Assembly (NCBI RefSeq): GCF_032393985.1
Contig: NZ_CP135918.1
Span: 5,643,724-5,707,723, forward strand
DNA length: 64,000 bases
Reading direction: 5' to 3'
Source: Fischerella sp. JS2
Lineage (GTDB): Bacteria > Cyanobacteriota > Cyanobacteriia > Cyanobacteriales > Nostocaceae
The translations under genes were made by a program, and so were the position numbers. The stretch's first letter is position 1. Each line of letters begins with the position of its first letter. The notes beneath the pieces were generated by a model. It was not told the DNA's origin. It saw only the letters and a list, made by a program, of their open reading frames with translations, and did not search any database. Positions 26,758 to 36,300 of this stretch are shown piece by piece.

Positions 26758-27062
26758 TCCATGCAGAATAATTGCAGAGCTAGCCAAAGCCAAACTCTAC
26801 ACCTCCACATTGGGGCGCTGAGGTGAGCGCGGTACCACCCAAATTTACCCAAGTCTCACAACTTAGGTCTTTGCAGCTACTCCCGACTGGGAAGAGCGAC
26901 CCGCTATCACGCACGGGACACGTCCCTATCTACTTAAAGCCTTTGAGTCTTTGTTCGGAGGGCGGCTCAGGGAGGATTTTCATTTCTGCCGTATGGTCAG
27001 GCTTACACCATCCCTGACTCGCTCTGGCACCGACTCAGAAACTACTCGTTCCCGTCATTGCC
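26758..27062 (-). promoter_or_regulatory. T-box riboswitch controlling ileS2, isoleucine specifier
   Basis: Read on the minus strand, the leader has a GAGTAG motif on the 5' side of stem I, an AGAGCGAG bulge, the distal loop GGTGTAAGCC, and a specifier region GAAAATCC with the Ile codon ATC at 26975-26977. It ends in the hallmark TGGTACC bulge at 26831-26837. This bulge is flanked by fully complementary helices: TTGGG with CCCAA and GCGCT with AGCGC (26810-26842), the antiterminator that binds the CCA end of uncharged tRNA. The loop CACCTC can instead pair with a GAGGTG just downstream. No U-rich terminator is obvious, so translational control is possible. Confidence 0.92.
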
Positions 27063-27119
27063 TTTGATGGGTAATTGATTATTAATTATTTAATCATGCC
27101 ATTAGATTGAAGTTTTCAG

Positions 27120-27274
27120 CAATTGACAGAAGAAGGGGTGTAAGGGTGCAAGGGTATGAGGGTGTAAGGGTATTAACTAATTTTTGGGGATTGTATTAAA
27201 CTCTTACACCCCTACACCCCTGTAGAGACGCGATGTTCCTCGCGTCTCTACTCACACCCCTGCACCCCTCACTC
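27120..27274. repeat. GGGTGTAAGGGTGCAAGG tandem repeats and 30-base palindrome, copy 2
   Basis: Low-complexity GGGTGTAAGG and complementary CTTACACCCC runs surround the palindrome at 27222-27251 (GTAGAGACGCG ... CGCGTCTCTAC). Confidence 0.8.
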
Positions 27275-28363
27275 CTACACTAAGTCTGGAAATACCTCTT
27301 GCACAGCCGGATGTACCAAGCGATGATTTTGGATGTTGACACCTTTGGCTAATGCGGGGTTATTTTTTAGTGCCTCCATTCCCTGGTTTGCTAATTGCAC
27401 CACGTATGGTAGAGTACTGTTATTAAGTGCCTGAGTTGCTGTCCAAGGAACTGCCCCCGGCATGTTAGGAACGCCATAGTGCAATACACCTTCTTCAACA
27501 TAGACAGGGTTGGTGTGAGATGTAGGATGCACAGTTTCTATACAGCCGCCTTGGTCAACTGCCACATCGACGATGACTGACCCTGGTCGCATTTGTTTAA
27601 CCATTTCACGAGACACAAGAATTGGCGCTCTCCGTCCTGGTACTAGAACCGCGCCAACTAAGAGGTCTGCTTCGCGAACTGCTGCTTCAATATGAGCAGA
27701 GTTGCTGTAAAGTAGTTCTACTCGTGAGCCAAAAAGAGTTTCCAAGTAGCTCAAGCGTTCTACATTTACATCCAGAATTTGAACGCTAGCCCCCATGCCG
27801 ACAGCAATTTTAGCGGCTTCTGTGCCAACTACACCGCCGCCTAAAACTACTACCCTACCTGGTTTAACGCCAGGTACTCCACCTAAAAGGACACCTCTAC
27901 CCCCTTGTTGCCGTTCGAGAAATCTTGCTCCGAACTGCACTGATAAACGCCCAGCGATGACGCTCATGGGTGTAAGCAGAGGTAGCCTGTTTGCACCAGG
28001 TTGTTCTACTGTTTCATAGGCGATCGCACAAACGCCACTATCAATTAAATGTTCGGTCAAATTCCGGCTAGCAGCTAAGTGCAAATAAGTAAATAAAACC
28101 TGCTCTTTTTGCAATAAAATATACTCAGCAACTTGGGGTTCTTTGACTTTAACCACTAAATCGCGATTCCAAGCATCTTCTGGTGTTGAGACGATTTCTG
28201 CGCCGGAATTTCTGTAGTCATCATCCGTAAATCCCGCACCTGCACCTGCTTGGGTTTCTACAAATATATTGTGACCGCTTTCTTTGAGTACCCTGACACT
28301 AGAGGGACTCAACCCAACTCGAAACTCTTGGTCTTTAGTTTCTTTGGGAACACCTATATCCAT
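27275..28363 (-). CDS. ald: Alanine dehydrogenase
   Basis: Interconverts L-alanine and pyruvate plus ammonia with NAD; in heterocystous cyanobacteria it is linked to alanine breakdown and nitrogen-fixing growth. 362 residues: [20 protein letters not shown] start, [11 protein letters not shown] with the pyruvate-binding Lys, [12 protein letters not shown], Rossmann motif [33 protein letters not shown], and [12 protein letters not shown]. Full length. It is divergent from the Hlip gene. Confidence 0.95.
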   Translation of the reverse strand: MDIGVPKETKDQEFRVGLSPSSVRVLKESGHNIFVETQAGAGAGFTDDDYRNSGAEIVSTPEDAWNRDLVVKVKEPQVAEYILLQKEQVLFTYLHLAASRNLTEHLIDSGVCAIAYETVEQPGANRLPLLTPMSVIAGRLSVQFGARFLERQQGGRGVLLGGVPGVKPGRVVVLGGGVVGTEAAKIAVGMGASVQILDVNVERLSYLETLFGSRVELLYSNSAHIEAAVREADLLVGAVLVPGRRAPILVSREMVKQMRPGSVIVDVAVDQGGCIETVHPTSHTNPVYVEEGVLHYGVPNMPGAVPWTATQALNNSTLPYVVQLANQGMEALKNNPALAKGVNIQNHRLVHPAVQEVFPDLV

Positions 28364-28732
28364 TCACTGCCCCTAATTAATTTAATTTTTGTTTAGCTTT
28401 AGTTTGTCAGTCTTATCCCTGGTATGTTGAATCCAAAAATACGAATTTCCCTGAGTTTGCCGTGATATCACCAATTTAACATTCACTTCGATTTGCTCCT
28501 TCAGCCAAAAGTTAATAGTCAAGAGTCAAAAGAAATATAACTTGTTTTAAACTTTAGGGCTATTGACGATTAACCCTTGACTTTGTACGGCAGGTCTTGA
28601 CGATTTCCTGAGTATTTCTAAAATATATGAAGAATAATAAAAAAATGTAAAACAGTAGTTGAGCAATATAGCTCAATATGCTTTACCACAAAAGTGTACT
28701 AATTTACATTTTCCAACAAGAGGATTTTTCAA
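28364..28732. other. Divergent promoter region of ald and the Hlip gene
   Basis: About 370 bases, AT-rich toward the Hlip gene, with an AAGAGG ribosome-binding site at about 28718. No regulator site is clear enough to name. Confidence 0.4.
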
Positions 28733-28906
28733 ATGATGACACAATCACAACCAAGCATCACCCCTAAGCTAGAAGAGCCAAAATTTGGATTTAATGAATA
28801 TGCTGAGCGCTTGAATGGTCGAGCTGCAATGATTGGCTTTATTCTGATGGTGCTGATTGAATACTTTACCGATAAGGGCGTTTTATCATGGCTCGGTCTG
28901 AAGTAA
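28733..28906 (+). CDS. hli: High-light-inducible protein (Hlip, one-helix CAB-like)
   Basis: A 57-residue protein. It has the conserved FGFNEYAERLNGRAAMIGF segment, with the chlorophyll-binding ExxNGRxAM motif in the single helix, continuing LMVLIEYFTDKGVLSWLGL. Hlips bind chlorophyll and carotenoid, quench energy and assist photosystem II assembly. Two ATG codons (28733 and 28736) are adjacent. A terminator follows. Confidence 0.95.
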   Translation: MMTQSQPSITPKLEEPKFGFNEYAERLNGRAAMIGFILMVLIEYFTDKGVLSWLGLK

Positions 28907-28957
28907 ATTGCTAAAAAGTCCGACCCTGCTACTTGTAAGCAAGTGATGAAGAAGATT

Positions 28958-28987
28958 TCAACCAGTTGGGTATTCCAACTGGTTTTC
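28958..28987 (+). terminator. Terminator of the Hlip gene
   Basis: The stem AACCAGTTGG / CCAACTGGTT with a GTATT loop is followed by TTTC, about 50 bases after the Hlip stop. Confidence 0.85.
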
Positions 28988-29201
28988 TGATGTGAAAAAC
29001 AAGAAATCTGGCTTCTTTTACAAGTCAGGGTTCCATAACTTTTAGGAAAACTGCCCAAAAGTAGTCTACTGTAGTAGTCTCGTTTAATAAATAAATATAA
29101 TATTATGATGTAAATGTAGGCTCTAGTTCAGAGTGCTAAATGCAGGTTAATATTTCTCAGTAAATTTACACAAAAGGTGAACTGAAATAAACCAAGCTGT
29201 G

Positions 29202-29498
29202 ATGAATGCTCTATTGCCTCGTTTTTTAAAATTATCATACCGAAAAGAACCACTAATCAGCGTATTGATTACGATGGGAGTGGTAGAAGCGCTGATCGGT
29301 GGATTTGACGATAAGTGGTCTTTGTTCGCTTTTGGTTTTGGAACAGCAGGAATAACACTTTTATTAAAATTTTGGCTACGTCAACAACGTCGTCCTCTAC
29401 CTGCTGAGGAAACTGTGGTACAACATTACTTGCCTTCCCGCTCTTCTAGTCCGACTTTACCAATGCTGACTATTGCTAAGAAAAAACCACCTCAGTAG
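29202..29498 (+). CDS. Small hypothetical membrane protein
   Basis: 98 residues with two hydrophobic segments (EPLISVLITMGVVEALIGGF and SLFAFGFGTAGITLLLKFWL), then a basic, Pro/Ser-rich tail ending AKKKPPQ. It looks like a conserved cyanobacterial protein, but I cannot name a family. GTG at 29199 or ATG at 29202 may start it. Confidence 0.6.
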   Translation: MNALLPRFLKLSYRKEPLISVLITMGVVEALIGGFDDKWSLFAFGFGTAGITLLLKFWLRQQRRPLPAEETVVQHYLPSRSSSPTLPMLTIAKKKPPQ

Positions 29499-29648
29499 AA
29501 TTTAAGTTTAAAATTTTATATTTAAGATTAGAAAATTCACGGAGGATCGCCAATTATCTGGTTTCTACTCTTGTGGAGTTTTTTTTCTTGACTTACAAAA
29601 GTAAAGTAAGTCTGAGGCGATCGCTCGTAGTTCTAATCTAAAAAATAT

Positions 29649-30746
29649 ATGAATAATAGTTATAGTAAAGTATTTGACAAAATCTTAAATAGCAGATTTA
29701 AAATTTCCTTTATAACAGGGGTAAGTATAGCAGCTGCTGTGGCGATCGCTTCCTTAGTACAAATACCGCCTGTAAATCCAGCGACTGTTGAAGCCAGACC
29801 AAATCCTGAAACTAGCAATAACTTTTTCCATCCCCAGCGAATTTATACCTTTAATAATAATCCTGGAAGCATTAAATCCCTGACCTTCAGCCCCGATAGC
29901 AAAACTTTGGTAAGTGGAGGTTCACACAACGACGGTATTATTCGTTTGTGGAGTATAAAAAAGGGCGATATTATAGGAACTATCCGCAAGGCTCAGAAAA
30001 CAGCTGTGGAATCTATGGTGATTTCGCCAGATGGTCAAACTTTGGCTAGCTGTAGTAACGATTACACCGTTAATCTTTGGAATCTCAAAACCAACAAATT
30101 TACTCGTTCCTTCAGCGGTCACACTAGCAACGTTCTATCTTTAGCTACAACTCCTGATGGAAAAATTCTGGCTAGTGGTGGTTTAGATGGAATTCGCCTG
30201 TGGGATTTGGTAAAAAAGCGTCCCCTAGCTACTTTAGTACACTACAACAACATTTCTAAAATTACGATTAGTCCGGACGGTCAAACCCTCGCCAGTGGTG
30301 ACACTCAGGGTGTAGTCAAGTTATGGGACTTAAATTCTGGTCAATTCATTCGTCAGTTTTCCGCCCACACTCAAGTAGTCAGTGATTTAGCTTTTACTCC
30401 AGATGGACAAACTTTAGTTACTGCTAGCCATGATGGCACTATTAAACTGTGGAATGCCAAAACAGGAGATTTCGCTAGTACTCTTACAGAAAACAACTCG
30501 ATTAATCATAATAATTGGATCAATGCCATTGCGATTAATCCCAATGGACGTATATTAGCTAGTGGCGGGAAACAAGGCGTAGTACAGTTATGGGATTTAA
30601 CCACAGGAAAGTTACTGAATACACTTGAGGGACATACCGACTGGGTAAGTGCGATCGCCTTTAGTCCCAACGGACAGTTCTTTGCTAGTGGCGGATATGA
30701 CAAAAGAATATTGGTTTGGCGCATGGAACGCATTCTCTACAACTAA
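29649..30746 (+). CDS. WD40 repeat protein with N-terminal membrane anchor
   Basis: 365 residues. An N-terminal hydrophobic helix (KISFITGVSIAAAVAIASLVQ) suggests a membrane anchor or signal peptide. The rest is about seven WD40 repeats (for example GHTSNVLSLATTPDGKILASGG, AHTQVVSDLAFTPDGQTLVTAS and the final GHTDWVSAIAFSPNGQFFASGGYD), enough for one beta-propeller. A scaffold role is inferred, likely on the periplasmic side of the membrane. It is followed, after about 140 bases, by the 2TM-domain gene. Confidence 0.9.
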   Translation: MNNSYSKVFDKILNSRFKISFITGVSIAAAVAIASLVQIPPVNPATVEARPNPETSNNFFHPQRIYTFNNNPGSIKSLTFSPDSKTLVSGGSHNDGIIRLWSIKKGDIIGTIRKAQKTAVESMVISPDGQTLASCSNDYTVNLWNLKTNKFTRSFSGHTSNVLSLATTPDGKILASGGLDGIRLWDLVKKRPLATLVHYNNISKITISPDGQTLASGDTQGVVKLWDLNSGQFIRQFSAHTQVVSDLAFTPDGQTLVTASHDGTIKLWNAKTGDFASTLTENNSINHNNWINAIAINPNGRILASGGKQGVVQLWDLTTGKLLNTLEGHTDWVSAIAFSPNGQFFASGGYDKRILVWRMERILYN

Positions 30747-30887
30747 TTATCAACAACCAACGACCAAAACCAACCGTAGGTTTGCTAGTCTAAGGATATT
30801 GGCAAGTGCATTGCTGGCGATCGCACAAATGCGTAATCACTATTAAGTAGAAATACAGTTAAAAAAAGTAATAACAGAGACATTACT

Positions 30888-31391
30888 ATGACAGCACCAG
30901 AAGATCCATTCACCCGTTTATACACTCAAGAAGATATACAGAAAATTCTACACTTGGCGATCGCCCGCCAAGCCAAAGACCAAGAAAAAGAATTTTCTTA
31001 TGAACAACTCTTAGAAATTGCTAGAGAATTAGAAATTCCCCTAGAAACCCTGAAACTAGCAGAACGCGATTGGCAAATTACCCAAGGAGAAATACAGCAA
31101 AGGCAAGCTTTTAACAACTATCGTATAGGAAGATTCAAAAAGCGCTTTGGTAAATTTACCATTGTCAACGGTGTTTTGCTCTTAGTTGATCTAGTCGGTG
31201 GCGCAGGTCTATCTTGGTCACTGTATATTTTCCTATTTTGGGGACTAGGTGTAGCCCTTGATGCTTGGAATACTTTCCAAACCAAAGGCGAAGATTACGA
31301 AATGGCTTTCCAAAAATGGTATCGCCAGAATCAGCTTAAACAAACTATTAACAGAGTAGTGAATAAATTTCTTAACGCATGGCAGATTTAG
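30888..31391 (+). CDS. 2TM domain-containing protein
   Basis: 167 residues: a helical N-terminal part (FTRLYTQEDIQKILHLAIAR, KEFSYEQLLEIARELEIPLE), then two transmembrane helices (FTIVNGVLLLVDLVGGAGLSWSLYIFLFWGLGVALDAW) and a short charged tail. The pair of helices after NYRIGRFKKRFGK matches the 2TM family. Function unknown. Tandem repeats begin right after the stop. Confidence 0.8.
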   Translation: MTAPEDPFTRLYTQEDIQKILHLAIARQAKDQEKEFSYEQLLEIARELEIPLETLKLAERDWQITQGEIQQRQAFNNYRIGRFKKRFGKFTIVNGVLLLVDLVGGAGLSWSLYIFLFWGLGVALDAWNTFQTKGEDYEMAFQKWYRQNQLKQTINRVVNKFLNAWQI

Positions 31392-31394
31392 GAG

Positions 31395-31600
31395 ATGGGG
31401 AAGTGTGAGGAGTGTGAGGAGTGTGTAGACACGCTCATAGGCTTAAGGTAAGGGTGGAGTGTGTAGACACGCTCATAGGCTTCCCGTAGGGTGGAGTAAG
31501 TATTAAAAAACTAACAACTAACCACTAATGTACAGACGCGATGTTCCTCGCGTCTGTACCCACTAACTACTAACTACTAACCACTAACTACTAACAGCCT
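31395..31600. repeat. STRR block with direct repeats and palindrome copy 3
   Basis: GTGAGGAGTGTGAGG units; then a direct repeat starting GTGTAGACACGCTCATAGGC (twice, about 31422 and 31460) with GGGTGGAGTAAGTATTA; then the palindrome 31530-31559 (GTACAGACGCGATG ... CGCGTCTGTAC); then CTAACTACTAACCA runs. A near copy of this order lies at 59300-59460. Confidence 0.85.
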
Positions 31601-31631
31601 TTACCCAAAATCATTTTTATTCACAGCGTCT

Positions 31632-32564
31632 ATGCGTAAATTTCTGATTGATACAGATACTGCTTCTGATGATGCTGTGGCTTTAATTATGGCGCAGCGT
31701 TGGGCAGATGTCTATGTGGAAGCGGTAACAATTGTTAGTGGAAATGTCTCAGTAGAACAAGGGGCAAAAAACGCACTGTACACACTTGAAGTATGCAAAG
31801 CTTCTATACCTGTGTATATCGGCTGCGCCAAACCAATGTTGCGAGAATCTAGTTATGCTCATTGGTTTCATGGCGACGATGGCATGGGTAATAAATACTA
31901 CACGGAAGCTAAGAGTAAGCCCCAGGCAACACATGCAGTAGACGTAATTATTGACACAATTAAGACTTATCCCGGTGAAATTACTTTAGTGACGCTAGGG
32001 CCACTTACTAACATTGCGACAGCATTATTACGCGCGCCAGAAATTGCACTACTAGTACAGCGTTGTGTAATTATGGGTGGTGCAGCTAATAGTGTTGGTA
32101 ACGTTACGCCTGCTGCTGAATATAACATCTGGGTAGACCCAGAAGCAGCTAAGATAGTTTTTCACAGTGGTATGCCTTGTGAAATGGTTGGTTGGGAATT
32201 GAGTCGCCACGATGCAGCGTTAACCCCCAGTGAAATAGAACAAGTTATTAATTTCGGTACAGAAACAGCACATCTGGCTATGGAGTGCAACATTAAAGCT
32301 TTAGATGCTGGTATAACAATCCAGTCTGCCTTTGGTTTGATGTTACCTGATCCCGTAGCAATGGCAGTTGCCCTTGAACCAGATATTGTCATCCGTCAAG
32401 GCAAATATTTTGTGGATGTAGAAATAACAAGCCAACTCACGCGGGGTGCAACAGTTGTGGATGAGTTAGGTGTAATGCGAAAAACCCCCAATATAAATGT
32501 CATTTGGTCAATAGATGTGGCACGCTGGAAAGAGATTTTGTATCATTGTTTGCGATCGCAATAA
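31632..32564 (+). CDS. Nucleoside hydrolase, inosine-uridine preferring family
   Basis: 310 residues with the N-terminal Asp cluster KFLIDTDTASDDAVALIMA that binds catalytic Ca2+, plus VTLGPLTNIATAL, VIMGGAANSVGNVTPAAEYNIWVDPEAAKIVF and a late catalytic region around LSRHDAALT. It hydrolyses the N-glycosidic bond of nucleosides for base salvage. A second family member is at 40298. The exact base preference cannot be read from the sequence. Confidence 0.92.
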   Translation: MRKFLIDTDTASDDAVALIMAQRWADVYVEAVTIVSGNVSVEQGAKNALYTLEVCKASIPVYIGCAKPMLRESSYAHWFHGDDGMGNKYYTEAKSKPQATHAVDVIIDTIKTYPGEITLVTLGPLTNIATALLRAPEIALLVQRCVIMGGAANSVGNVTPAAEYNIWVDPEAAKIVFHSGMPCEMVGWELSRHDAALTPSEIEQVINFGTETAHLAMECNIKALDAGITIQSAFGLMLPDPVAMAVALEPDIVIRQGKYFVDVEITSQLTRGATVVDELGVMRKTPNINVIWSIDVARWKEILYHCLRSQ

Positions 32565-32617
32565 TCAGTCAAACGGGAATTGGACTCACCAACAACTAAC
32601 TACTAAGCATTTAGAAA

Positions 32618-32650
32618 CAAAAAGCCGACAGCTTTGAGAAAACTGTCGGC
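32618..32650 (-). terminator. Terminator-like hairpin on the minus strand with no gene ahead
   Basis: On the minus strand GCCGACAG ... CTGTCGGC (32624-32650) is followed by TTTTTGTTT, a good intrinsic terminator. On the plus strand the hairpin lacks a T run. No minus-strand ORF is supported in the next 1 kb, so it may end a small non-coding RNA. Confidence 0.55.
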
Positions 32651-33699
32651 AATTAGTGTGTTCCCTATTAATGACTCGGCTAGAGTTCAGTTGTCATTTA
32701 TTCTCTCTGTTTAGCAATTGCAGGCATAGGATCTTAATCATGCATATTTGTGATTGTCATCACAATATACTTGGGTAAATCTTGTATTTAGCAGGATTTT
32801 TCCCTTTCAAGCTGGATATCCTGCATTATGAGATACACTGAACTGCGTATTCAAAGAAACTCTTTAAAAATTTTTCAACATACAAGTTTGACATTACAAG
32901 ATGATTCACCTGTTTATGATGTGACTAAATCATACAAACTATCTTTGATGCGAACAGTATTGAATCTATTTGTATCTATTCTGAACTTAAGACAAGCATC
33001 CGGATATTTTTTTGCATTGGAAAAATAACTACTATTGTGAAGCAATAATAAATTTAATCTTGGTTCATATTTTTAGCATGGCAATTAATATTGGTTGTCT
33101 TGAAAAATGAATTATCGAATTTACAAAGAGATAGCAGTTGATAATTTCATAGCACTAAAATCCTAATTTAATTGCAGTACAAGCCTATAACCTATCTGTA
33201 TTGCTAATTTTTAGAAATTATATTTTGTACAAGCGATCGCTGTCATAGTATATGTTGTCGGTACTTGCAAACAGATAAATAGCAAAATACCCTGTTCCGT
33301 TCAAAACTGTATATTTTCAAAAGCTCAATTATGGGATGTTTACACAACAAACTTAGAGTTCAGGTTTGAGTGCTTGGTAAATCTAGTAAATATATATATT
33401 ATGAAATGGTCTTTATTTTTAGAACTCGTGAAAATACTGAAGTATTTCTGTTTGCCGAAAAACCCGATAAAAATTTACGTATTTTTGCTGTTGACTCACA
33501 AAACAAACCCTTGCTAATTCCATGCTGGCGACAGATATGAGCATAATTATCACAATCTCAATCGGAAAATTACCTAGAATTAGCTGAGATTTATCTGTGG
33601 AGTCAATCCAAAATCTAAAATCCAAAATCCAAAATCGGTTGACAGGAACGGGACAGAAAATCGATACAATAATCCTTTGTCCCCTTGGTGCAAACTTCC
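32651..33699. other. 1 kb non-coding stretch before purL
   Basis: AT-rich, with one short plus-strand ORF (32828-33028) lacking a clear ribosome-binding site or domain. It carries a HIP1 site near 33234 and CCAAAATCTAAAATCC-type heptamer repeats at 33606-33637. It may encode a small RNA whose terminator is the hairpin at 32624. Confidence 0.4.
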
Positions 33700-36117
33700 A
33701 TGACCAGCGCTTCCGAACCTCCTTTTTCTCCTCAAGAGATAGCATCTGAAGGTCTTAAACTTGAAGAATACCAAGAAATAGTCCGGCGACTAGGGCGTCA
33801 TCCTAACAAAGCTGAACTAGGTATGTTTGGGGTGATGTGGTCAGAGCATTGCTGTTATAAAAATTCTCGCCCTTTATTGAAACAGTTTCCGACCACAGGC
33901 GATCGCATCCTGGTGGGTCCTGGTGAAAATGCTGGTGTTGTAGACTTAGGTGAGGGACTGCGACTAGCGTTTAAAATAGAATCTCACAACCACCCCAGTG
34001 CAGTCGAACCCTTCCAAGGAGCCGCCACTGGTGTTGGAGGCATTCTGCGTGATATATTTACAATGGGGGCGCGTCCCATTGCTGTATTAAATTCTCTCCG
34101 CTTCGGTTCTCTGGAAGATCCTAAGACACAAAGGCTATTTATTGGTGTGGTAGCAGGGATTGCCCATTATGGTAATTCGGTGGGAGTACCTACCGTTGGC
34201 GGTGAAGTCTACTTTGATCCTGCCTACTCTGGTAATCCCTTAGTCAACGTCATGGCCCTGGGATTGATGGAAACATCCGAAATTGTCAAATCTGGGGCAT
34301 CTGGTATTGGCAATCTGGTGCTTTACGTTGGTTCCACCACTGGACGCGATGGTATGGGGGGTGCAAGTTTTGCTAGTGCTGAACTAACTAACGCATCAAT
34401 AGATGATCGCCCGGCGGTGCAAGTCGGTGATCCTTTCTTAGAAAAGTCTCTCATAGAAGCTTGTCTGGAAGCTTTTAAAACAGGTGCAGTTGTTGCAGCC
34501 CAGGACATGGGTGCTGCTGGGATCACCTGTTCTACCTCGGAAATGGCAGCCAAAGGTGGTGTGGGTATTGAATTTGATTTAGATAAAGTACCTGTGCGCG
34601 AAATCGGGATGGTTCCCTATGAATATCTGCTTTCCGAATCTCAAGAGAGAATGCTGTTTGTAGCCGAGAAGGGACGGGAACAAGAATTAATCGATATTTT
34701 CCATCGTTGGGGACTTCATGCCGTTGTTGCTGGTACAGTCATTGCCGAACCAGTTGTCCGGATTCTCTTTCGAGGTAAAGTAGCAGCAGAAATTCCTGCT
34801 ACAGCTTTGGCTGAAAATACACCTGTGTATGAGAGAGAATTATTAGCAGAACCACCAGAATATGTGCGCCAAGCTTGGGAATGGACATCAGATTCTTTGC
34901 CCGCATGTACAACTACTGGCATAGAAATTCAAGGAAAACTGCATACTTGGAATGATATTTTCTTGAATTTACTGGATAATCCGACGATTGCTTCTAAAAA
35001 CTGGGTTTATCGCCAGTATGACTATCAGGTGCAGAACAACACAGTGATCTTACCCGGTGGTGGTGATGCTGCGGTGATGCGTTTGCGTCCATTAGAAGAA
35101 ATCCCCAATCTCAAATCCAAAATCACGCCACATGCTACAACGGGAGGAACCCCCGTAACGCAGTGGCTCCAAAATCCAAAATCGGGTGTTGCTGCCACAG
35201 TAGATTGTAATTCCCGCTACGTTTATCTTGACCCTTACGAAGGGGCAAAAGCCGTAGTAGCAGAAGCAGCACGCAATCTTAGCTGTGTGGGTGCAGAACC
35301 TTTGGCGGTAACTGATAACCTCAATTTTGGTAGCCCAGAAAAACCGATTGGTTATTGGCAATTAGCAGAAGCTTGTCGTGGTTTGGCAGAAGGTTGTCGG
35401 GAATTAGCAACCCCGGTAACTGGGGGTAATGTTTCTCTGTACAACGAGACTCTTGATTCTCAAGGAAATCCTCAGCCGATTTATCCAACTCCGGTTGTCG
35501 GTATGGTGGGGTTGATCCCCGATTTAAGCAAAATTTGTGGTCAAGCTTGGCGCTTAGCAGGTGATGTAATTTATCTTTTAGGACTATCAGAATCCAAAAT
35601 TACCTTGGGCGCTTCGGAATATTTAGCTAGTATTCACGGCATTGTTGCGGGCATTCCACCACGGGTAGATTTTGACTGGGAAAGACGGGTACAAAAAGCT
35701 TGCCGTGAAGGAATTCGTCAAGGTTGGGTACGTTCAGCCCATGATTGTGCTGAGGGTGGTTTGGTAATTGCTCTGGCTGAGTGTTGTATTACGGGTAAAA
35801 TGGGTGCAGAAGTTAGCTTCAAGTTACCTGTAGATAATTCGCAACGTCTAGATGAAGTACTGTTTGGTGAAGGTGGTGGGCGAATTTTAGTTTCCGTAGC
35901 ACCAGAACAACAAGAAATTTGGGAATCTTACTTACAGGAAAACCTAGGCCAAAACTGGCAAAAACTGGGTAAAGTTGGGAATTCCGAAATTGGGTTGCGG
36001 GTTTTATCCTCTGATGGTCAAACTTTAATCAACGCTAGGATTGAGGAGATGAGCGATCACTACTTAAAGGCGATCAAAAGGCGTCTAGCCATTTACACTA
36101 ATACCCAAGAACGTTAA
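33700..36117 (+). CDS. purL: Phosphoribosylformylglycinamidine synthase subunit II
   Basis: Fourth step of de novo purine synthesis: FGAR to FGAM, with PurQ and PurS. About 805 residues from ATG 33700 (in-frame TTG/GTG lie just before). Motifs: [64 protein letters not shown], and the second half [30 protein letters not shown] and [14 protein letters not shown]. An extra segment of about 30 residues (about 466-496, containing [15 protein letters not shown] and WLQNPKSG) is encoded by a CCAAAATC-rich repeat and is probably an in-frame repeat insertion in a loop. purF follows after 183 bases. Confidence 0.95.
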   Translation: MTSASEPPFSPQEIASEGLKLEEYQEIVRRLGRHPNKAELGMFGVMWSEHCCYKNSRPLLKQFPTTGDRILVGPGENAGVVDLGEGLRLAFKIESHNHPSAVEPFQGAATGVGGILRDIFTMGARPIAVLNSLRFGSLEDPKTQRLFIGVVAGIAHYGNSVGVPTVGGEVYFDPAYSGNPLVNVMALGLMETSEIVKSGASGIGNLVLYVGSTTGRDGMGGASFASAELTNASIDDRPAVQVGDPFLEKSLIEACLEAFKTGAVVAAQDMGAAGITCSTSEMAAKGGVGIEFDLDKVPVREIGMVPYEYLLSESQERMLFVAEKGREQELIDIFHRWGLHAVVAGTVIAEPVVRILFRGKVAAEIPATALAENTPVYERELLAEPPEYVRQAWEWTSDSLPACTTTGIEIQGKLHTWNDIFLNLLDNPTIASKNWVYRQYDYQVQNNTVILPGGGDAAVMRLRPLEEIPNLKSKITPHATTGGTPVTQWLQNPKSGVAATVDCNSRYVYLDPYEGAKAVVAEAARNLSCVGAEPLAVTDNLNFGSPEKPIGYWQLAEACRGLAEGCRELATPVTGGNVSLYNETLDSQGNPQPIYPTPVVGMVGLIPDLSKICGQAWRLAGDVIYLLGLSESKITLGASEYLASIHGIVAGIPPRVDFDWERRVQKACREGIRQGWVRSAHDCAEGGLVIALAECCITGKMGAEVSFKLPVDNSQRLDEVLFGEGGGRILVSVAPEQQEIWESYLQENLGQNWQKLGKVGNSEIGLRVLSSDGQTLINARIEEMSDHYLKAIKRRLAIYTNTQER

Positions 36118-36300
36118 GTAATCTAAAGATGCATCAAATTTCATACTTTGGGCACTTTACATTTGGCGCTTGATTAGCTTCCGCGAAAATAATAATTACG
36201 CTACTGTTTTAATGGATGGTTAACCATTTATTAATATTTTTGCATCCGTCCATTTACATAATCCTAGTGACTTGACACCCTCATCAGGAGCAAAGCTAGC

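Noticed and set aside
26738-26812. 25-codon ORF in the T-box leader ending at the ileS2 start
   Set aside because: It starts MWRCRVWLWLALQ but has no ribosome-binding site, and a T-box already explains the leader.
32828-33028. 66-residue ORF before purL
   Set aside because: No domain and no clear ribosome-binding site; AT-rich surroundings make such frames common.
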